DNA of 49,342 nucleotides from an uncultured Phocaeicola sp. (GTDB lineage Bacteria; Bacteroidota; Bacteroidia; Bacteroidales; Bacteroidaceae): NCBI GenBank assembly GCA_944320845.1, contig CALUJA010000020.1, positions 1 to 49,342 of the forward strand, read 5' to 3'. Shown piece by piece: positions 49,238 to 49,342 of this stretch (position 1 is its first letter; each line of letters starts with the position of its first letter). The notes under the pieces were generated by a model. It saw only the letters and a program-made list of their open reading frames with translations, ran no database searches and was not told where the DNA came from. The position numbers and the translations under genes were made by a program.

Positions 49238-49342
49238 TTACTTATCGGAATCATTTGACTTCCTCAAAATCAATACATTATATCTCTCAGCGACTTGCGT
49301 GAACGTGTTGCAAATATCATGCAAACCCGAAAATAAGCATCC
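49238..49342 (-). CDS. 3' fragment of a gene running off the right edge
   Basis: A leftward reading frame is open from the window edge to a TAA at 49238-49240 and gives 34 residues ending in RKSNDSDK. It contains DICNTFTQVAERYNVLIL. A strong terminator follows 20 bases later. Too little is present to name a family. Confidence 0.45.
   Translation of the reverse strand, partial: GCLFSGLHDICNTFTQVAERYNVLILRKSNDSDK

Overview
The window looks like a chromosome segment of a gut Bacteroidales bacterium, most likely Bacteroidaceae. The reasons are the family-typical gene neighbourhoods (saccharopine-dehydrogenase-like, bcp and recA in a row; glycyl-tRNA synthetase followed by an FKBP lipoprotein), many lipoproteins, fimbrillin-like proteins, a DUF2693 protein, and repeated matches to the Bacteroides -7 promoter box TAnnTTTG just upstream of starts. 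No species can be named from sequence alone.

Region 1 (1-27.5 kb) is mostly core chromosome. It holds a two-META-domain lipoprotein; the carboxynorspermidine-synthase-like/bcp/recA run; a secreted HExxH protein; a leftward metA, U32, zinc-ribbon membrane protein, rRNA methyltransferase operon; a heavy-metal RND tripartite efflux operon (adaptor, pump, TolC) with a His-rich small secreted protein upstream; glyS-FKBP; a MATE transporter; an ECF sigma/anti-sigma operon with small His-rich and Spy-like envelope proteins; topoisomerase IV subunit A followed by an outer-membrane-type protein and an S41 protease; and tRNA-Leu(UAG).

Region 2 (27,490-39,874) is a 12.4-kb integrated element in the 3' end of tRNA-Leu, bounded by a perfect 17-bp direct repeat. 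It is AT-richer than its surroundings. A tyrosine integrase lies at the right end and candidate integrase arm sites lie inside both ends. It carries a divergent XRE control region with three matching near-palindromes, a leftward early-type operon (DUF2693 protein, unknown protein, RNA-polymerase alpha-CTD-like protein), an excisionase-like HTH, a DnaC/DUF6291 replication pair, and a compact run of small phage-like genes ending in an intact 1,391-residue tape measure protein. I found no large terminase, portal, capsid, tail tube, tail tip or lysis gene. The overlapping layout argues against a simple deletion, so the element resembles a phage satellite that brings its own tape measure.

Region 3 (39.9-49.3 kb) is accessory chromosome: a GH2 glycosidase with a metallophosphoesterase; a divergent secreted CotH-like kinase; a flavin reductase with a secreted flavodoxin; and a two-gene surface operon. 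The first gene of that operon fuses a fimbrillin-like N-terminus to an IdeS/Mac (peptidase C66)-like cysteine protease domain with the catalytic residues in place; the second is a fimbrillin-like lipoprotein. A gene fragment runs off the right edge.

The two strongest leads are the fimbrillin-IdeS fusion and the capsid-less element with a full tape measure.
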